DNA of 40,000 bases. Origin: Tubiluchus corallicola (Eukaryota; Priapulida; Priapulimorpha; Priapulimorphida; Tubiluchidae). Below are positions 39,949 through 40,000 of this stretch, piece by piece. Below the pieces are notes generated by a model that was given only the letters and a program-made list of their open reading frames with translations, was not told the origin of the DNA and ran no database searches. The translations under genes and the position numbers were made by a program. The stretch covers positions 322,158-362,157 of the forward strand of contig JAQGDQ010000166.1 of NCBI GenBank assembly GCA_030141605.1, in the 5' to 3' direction. The number at the start of each line of letters is the position of its first letter. Position 1 is the first letter of the stretch.

Positions 39949-40000
39949 GATGATAATCTTTATTTCAAGTTTGCTTTTTGGGTGAACAACTAACATAGAG
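39949..40000 (-). mobile_element. LINE 3' tail, continues past the window
   Basis: Minus strand CTTGAAATAAAGATTATCAT ends in ATC repeats, another poly(A) signal plus simple tail. Cut by the right window edge. Confidence 0.45.

Overview
The window is eukaryotic, almost certainly from a metazoan and most likely a marine invertebrate. It is AT-rich and intron-bearing, and it is saturated with non-LTR retrotransposon fragments, short terminal-inverted-repeat elements (MITEs), minisatellites and microsatellites. There are no operons, ribosome binding sites or long uninterrupted genes. Degenerate TTAGGG-type interstitial repeats fit many animal groups; the species cannot be named from sequence alone.

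Only one gene can be supported. It is a seven-exon minus-strand gene spanning 12453 to 3417 that encodes a 258-residue thiopurine S-methyltransferase-like (TPMT-like) SAM-dependent methyltransferase. Every exon has GT/AG boundaries, all six junctions agree in phase, and the product is close to the 245 residues of human TPMT. Its N-terminus is unusual: a His/Asp/Glu-rich 55-residue leader replaces the Trp-containing segment of known TPMTs. Five of its six introns hold inserted mobile elements: pogo-like, Penelope-like, piggyBac-like, hAT-like and two anonymous MITE families.

Layout. 1-1180: higher-order 16-bp minisatellite. 1830-2250: 15-bp minisatellite. 2741-3270: LINE-like tail and a dispersed repeat. 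3289-12506: the methyltransferase gene with its poly(A) signal and TATA box. 12965-13316: large hairpin and tetranucleotide array. 13322-14232: LINE tail and MITE. 14590-15300: CpG-rich block ending in a perfect splice donor, possibly an unidentified 5' exon. 15400-22650: microsatellites, hAT-like, pogo-like and RTE fragments, TTAGGG-like arrays, LINE pieces. 23165-23825: splice-acceptor-rich minisatellite. 24254-25200: dispersed repeats. 25200-26900: repeat-poor. 27395-28110: CR1-like reverse transcriptase fragment. 28522-33930: MITEs, microsatellites, Penelope-like terminal repeats, a LINE cut by a piggyBac-like MITE. 34436-40000: more copies of the same families and LINE tails.

Dispersed families are labelled R1-R8 for cross-reference. 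R1: about 340-bp MITE with a leading hairpin, five copies. R2: about 630-bp MITE, five copies. R3: about 500-bp hAT-like element, two copies. R4: pogo-like, two copies. R5: GAATTCGAATCG-rich hAT-like, several copies. R6: Penelope-like terminal repeat with a hammerhead-ribozyme-like motif, three copies. R7: about 230-bp repeat, three copies. R8: GGCCC-rich hAT-like element, two copies plus a fragment.

The strongest observations are the TPMT-like gene with its odd N-terminus, and the hammerhead-like RNA motif in three R6 copies, whose stem III shows a compensatory base-pair change.
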